6,763 nucleotides of DNA from Planctomycetaceae bacterium (GTDB taxonomy: Bacteria; Planctomycetota; Planctomycetia; Pirellulales; Lacipirellulaceae), in the NCBI GenBank assembly GCA_002713555.1, contig PATG01000041.1, forward strand, positions 13,508-20,270, written 5' to 3'. A model generated the notes under the pieces. That model searched no databases. It worked only from the letters and a program-made list of their open reading frames with translations, and had not been told where the DNA came from. The position numbers and the translations under genes were made by a program. Below, piece by piece: positions 5,709 through 6,763 of the stretch; the first letter of the stretch is position 1, and each line of letters begins with the position of its first letter.

Positions 5709-6458
5709 TCACACCATTCCGACCCCATCGACTATGGTTCGTTCTAAGATAGCGTGATCCACCTCATCGCGATTGGCGTCAAGGACTTTCTTACCCTCGG
5801 ATACCACAACGAAGCGATCAGCCACTTCCAAGGCATGATGCATGTTGTGTGTGATCAGGATCACGGCTATTCCGCGTTGTCGCAAATCGCTAACAACACG
5901 GAGTACCGTCCTAGTTTCGCCAACGCTAAGCGCGGCGGTCGGTTCGTCGAGGATCATCAAACGCACACCAAAATAGAGACTTCGTGCTATCGCCACGGCC
6001 TTTTGTTGCCCACCGGAGAATCGGCCCACAGGGCGATCTACGTCGTCCAACGAAATCCCCAACTCTGCGACGCACTTTTGGGCAATGGTGCGCATCCGAG
6101 GTAGATCGAGTGTTCCCCAACGGGTTGTCAATTCCTTACCAAGAAAAAAATTGCGTGCGATGCTCAGCCAAGGAACCAGCCCCAAGTCTTGATAAACTAC
6201 TTCGATCCCAGCTGCTCTCGAATCACGTGGGCTGCGCCATTTTTTTCTTTGACCTGCAAATTCCAACAGTCCTTTATCCTGAGGGAAAACGCCGGCAATG
6301 ATTTTTACGAGTGTGCTCTTGCCGGCTCCGTTATCACCCAATAGCGCTACCACTTGCCCCGACGCGACGGTTAAATCGACGCCACGTACTGCCTCAACCG
6401 CAGCAAACCGCTTGTGTATGTCGTGGACGGCAAGCAACGGTGGGGGTTGGGTAGTCAT
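5709..6458 (-). CDS. Sugar ABC transporter ATP-binding protein (single domain)
   Basis: This 249-residue ATPase of a sugar importer acts on the inner face of the cytoplasmic membrane. Walker A GDNGAGKS is at 41-48, the Q-loop Gln at 90 (VVYQDLGLVP), signature FSGGQQKAVAIAR at 147-159, Walker B LMILDE at 167-172 and the switch His at 204 (ITHN). The GDNGAGKST form and FSGGQ signature are those of the ribose/fructose (CUT2) class. RbsA has two such domains in about 500 residues, whereas this one has a single domain, as in the fructose importer ATPase FrcA. The frame also opens at a TTG at 6476, which would overlap the permease stop as TTGA. I prefer ATG at 6458, 14 bp after that stop, because residue 1 then falls at the usual distance before the first strand and a GAGAG lies about 10 bases upstream. 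It is co-transcribed with the permease. All motifs are intact. Confidence 0.93.
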   Translation of the reverse strand: MTTQPPPLLAVHDIHKRFAAVEAVRGVDLTVASGQVVALLGDNGAGKSTLVKIIAGVFPQDKGLLEFAGQRKKWRSPRDSRAAGIEVVYQDLGLVPWLSIARNFFLGKELTTRWGTLDLPRMRTIAQKCVAELGISLDDVDRPVGRFSGGQQKAVAIARSLYFGVRLMILDEPTAALSVGETRTVLRVVSDLRQRGIAVILITHNMHHALEVADRFVVVSEGKKVLDANRDEVDHAILERTIVDGVGMV

Positions 6459-6472
6459 AACGAAGTACACTC

Positions 6473-6763
6473 TCAATGGGTCAGTGCACTGATCCGGCGG
6501 TTGATGATGACTGCAATAATGAGCAGCACTCCAGTTACGGGGTAGTGTAGGTAGGAGCTATCGAGCAAGTGTACTAGGCCGTTACGTACCATACTGACGA
6601 ATAGCACGCCTATCACGGTTCCCAGGATGCTCCCCTTTCCTCCTGTCAGTATGGTACCGCCGATAACCGCTGCGGCGATTGCTTCTAATTCGAATCCTTG
6701 TCCAACAGAGACTTGCATGGTTTTATAGCGTGCGACGTAGGCAATGCCTGCTAGCGCTGCCAG
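6473..6763 (-). CDS. Sugar ABC transporter permease, C-terminal end (RbsC-like)
   Basis: The last 96 residues of an integral membrane permease; the N-terminal part lies beyond the right edge and the frame is open there. The visible block GFELEAIAAAVIGGTILTGGKGSILGT is the conserved cytoplasmic coupling region of the ribose-type (BPD_transp_2, CUT2) permeases, where the ATPase docks. Hydrophobic segments follow (VIGVLFVSMV and VTGVLLIIAVIIN), then a short basic tail NRRISALTH. It stops with TGA at 6475-6473, directly before the ATPase gene, so the two form an operon and a periplasmic binding protein gene is expected upstream. The sugar cannot be named. CUT2 importers take up ribose, fructose, xylose, rhamnose or autoinducer-2. 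The partial status is due to the window edge, not gene decay. Confidence 0.9.
   Translation of the reverse strand: MAALAGIAYVARYKTMQVSVGQGFELEAIAAAVIGGTILTGGKGSILGTVIGVLFVSMVRNGLVHLLDSSYLHYPVTGVLLIIAVIINRRISALTH

Noticed and set aside
6459..6476. TTG start for the ABC ATPase giving a TTGA overlap with the permease stop
   Set aside because: It adds six residues with no family counterpart and has no ribosome binding site. ATG at 6458 fits the family start better.

Overview
The window looks like a chromosomal piece of a planctomycete, most likely of the Pirellulales type. The evidence is a set of secreted hydrolase families that these bacteria carry in many copies: a CehA/McbA-like PHP-domain protein and a neutral ceramidase-like protein. 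They come with loosely packed genes, long intergenic stretches and moderate GC. No rRNA, tRNA, CRISPR array, transposase or phage gene is visible. The taxonomic call rests on recalled family resemblance, not on a search.

Layout from left to right. (1) Positions 1-785, minus strand: the N-terminal half of a secreted neutral/alkaline ceramidase-family protein, cut by the window edge. (2) Positions 786-1833: about 1 kb without a convincing intact gene. It holds a short ORF whose stop overlaps the ceramidase start, a fragment that looks like the C-terminal end of a PHP-family secreted protein, a palindrome-rich patch, and a hairpin-rich stretch with two degenerate direct repeats. (3) Positions 1834-3183, minus: a complete secreted PHP-domain protein in which the usual metal-binding HTH motif reads QTQ. 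(4) Positions 3184-3433: a leader or intergenic stretch with a perfect 8-bp hairpin. (5) Positions 3434-4573, minus: an iron-type alcohol dehydrogenase. (6) Positions 4574-4769: a divergent promoter region. (7) Positions 4770-5699, plus: an aldo/keto reductase. (8) Positions 5709-6763, minus: the 3' end of a sugar ABC importer operon (permease, then a single-domain ATPase), converging on the reductase with a 9-bp gap.

Functionally, the right half reads as a small-molecule (sugar, polyol or aldehyde) uptake and redox module: a ribose/fructose-type importer beside two divergently transcribed NAD(P)-dependent oxidoreductases. No substrate can be named from the sequence. The left half holds envelope or exported hydrolases. 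The point most worth a second look is the PHP protein. It keeps the fold landmarks, the signal peptide and the C-terminal consensus, but appears to have lost several metal ligands, two of them by His-to-Gln changes in one motif. It may be a secreted pseudoenzyme or a binding protein.
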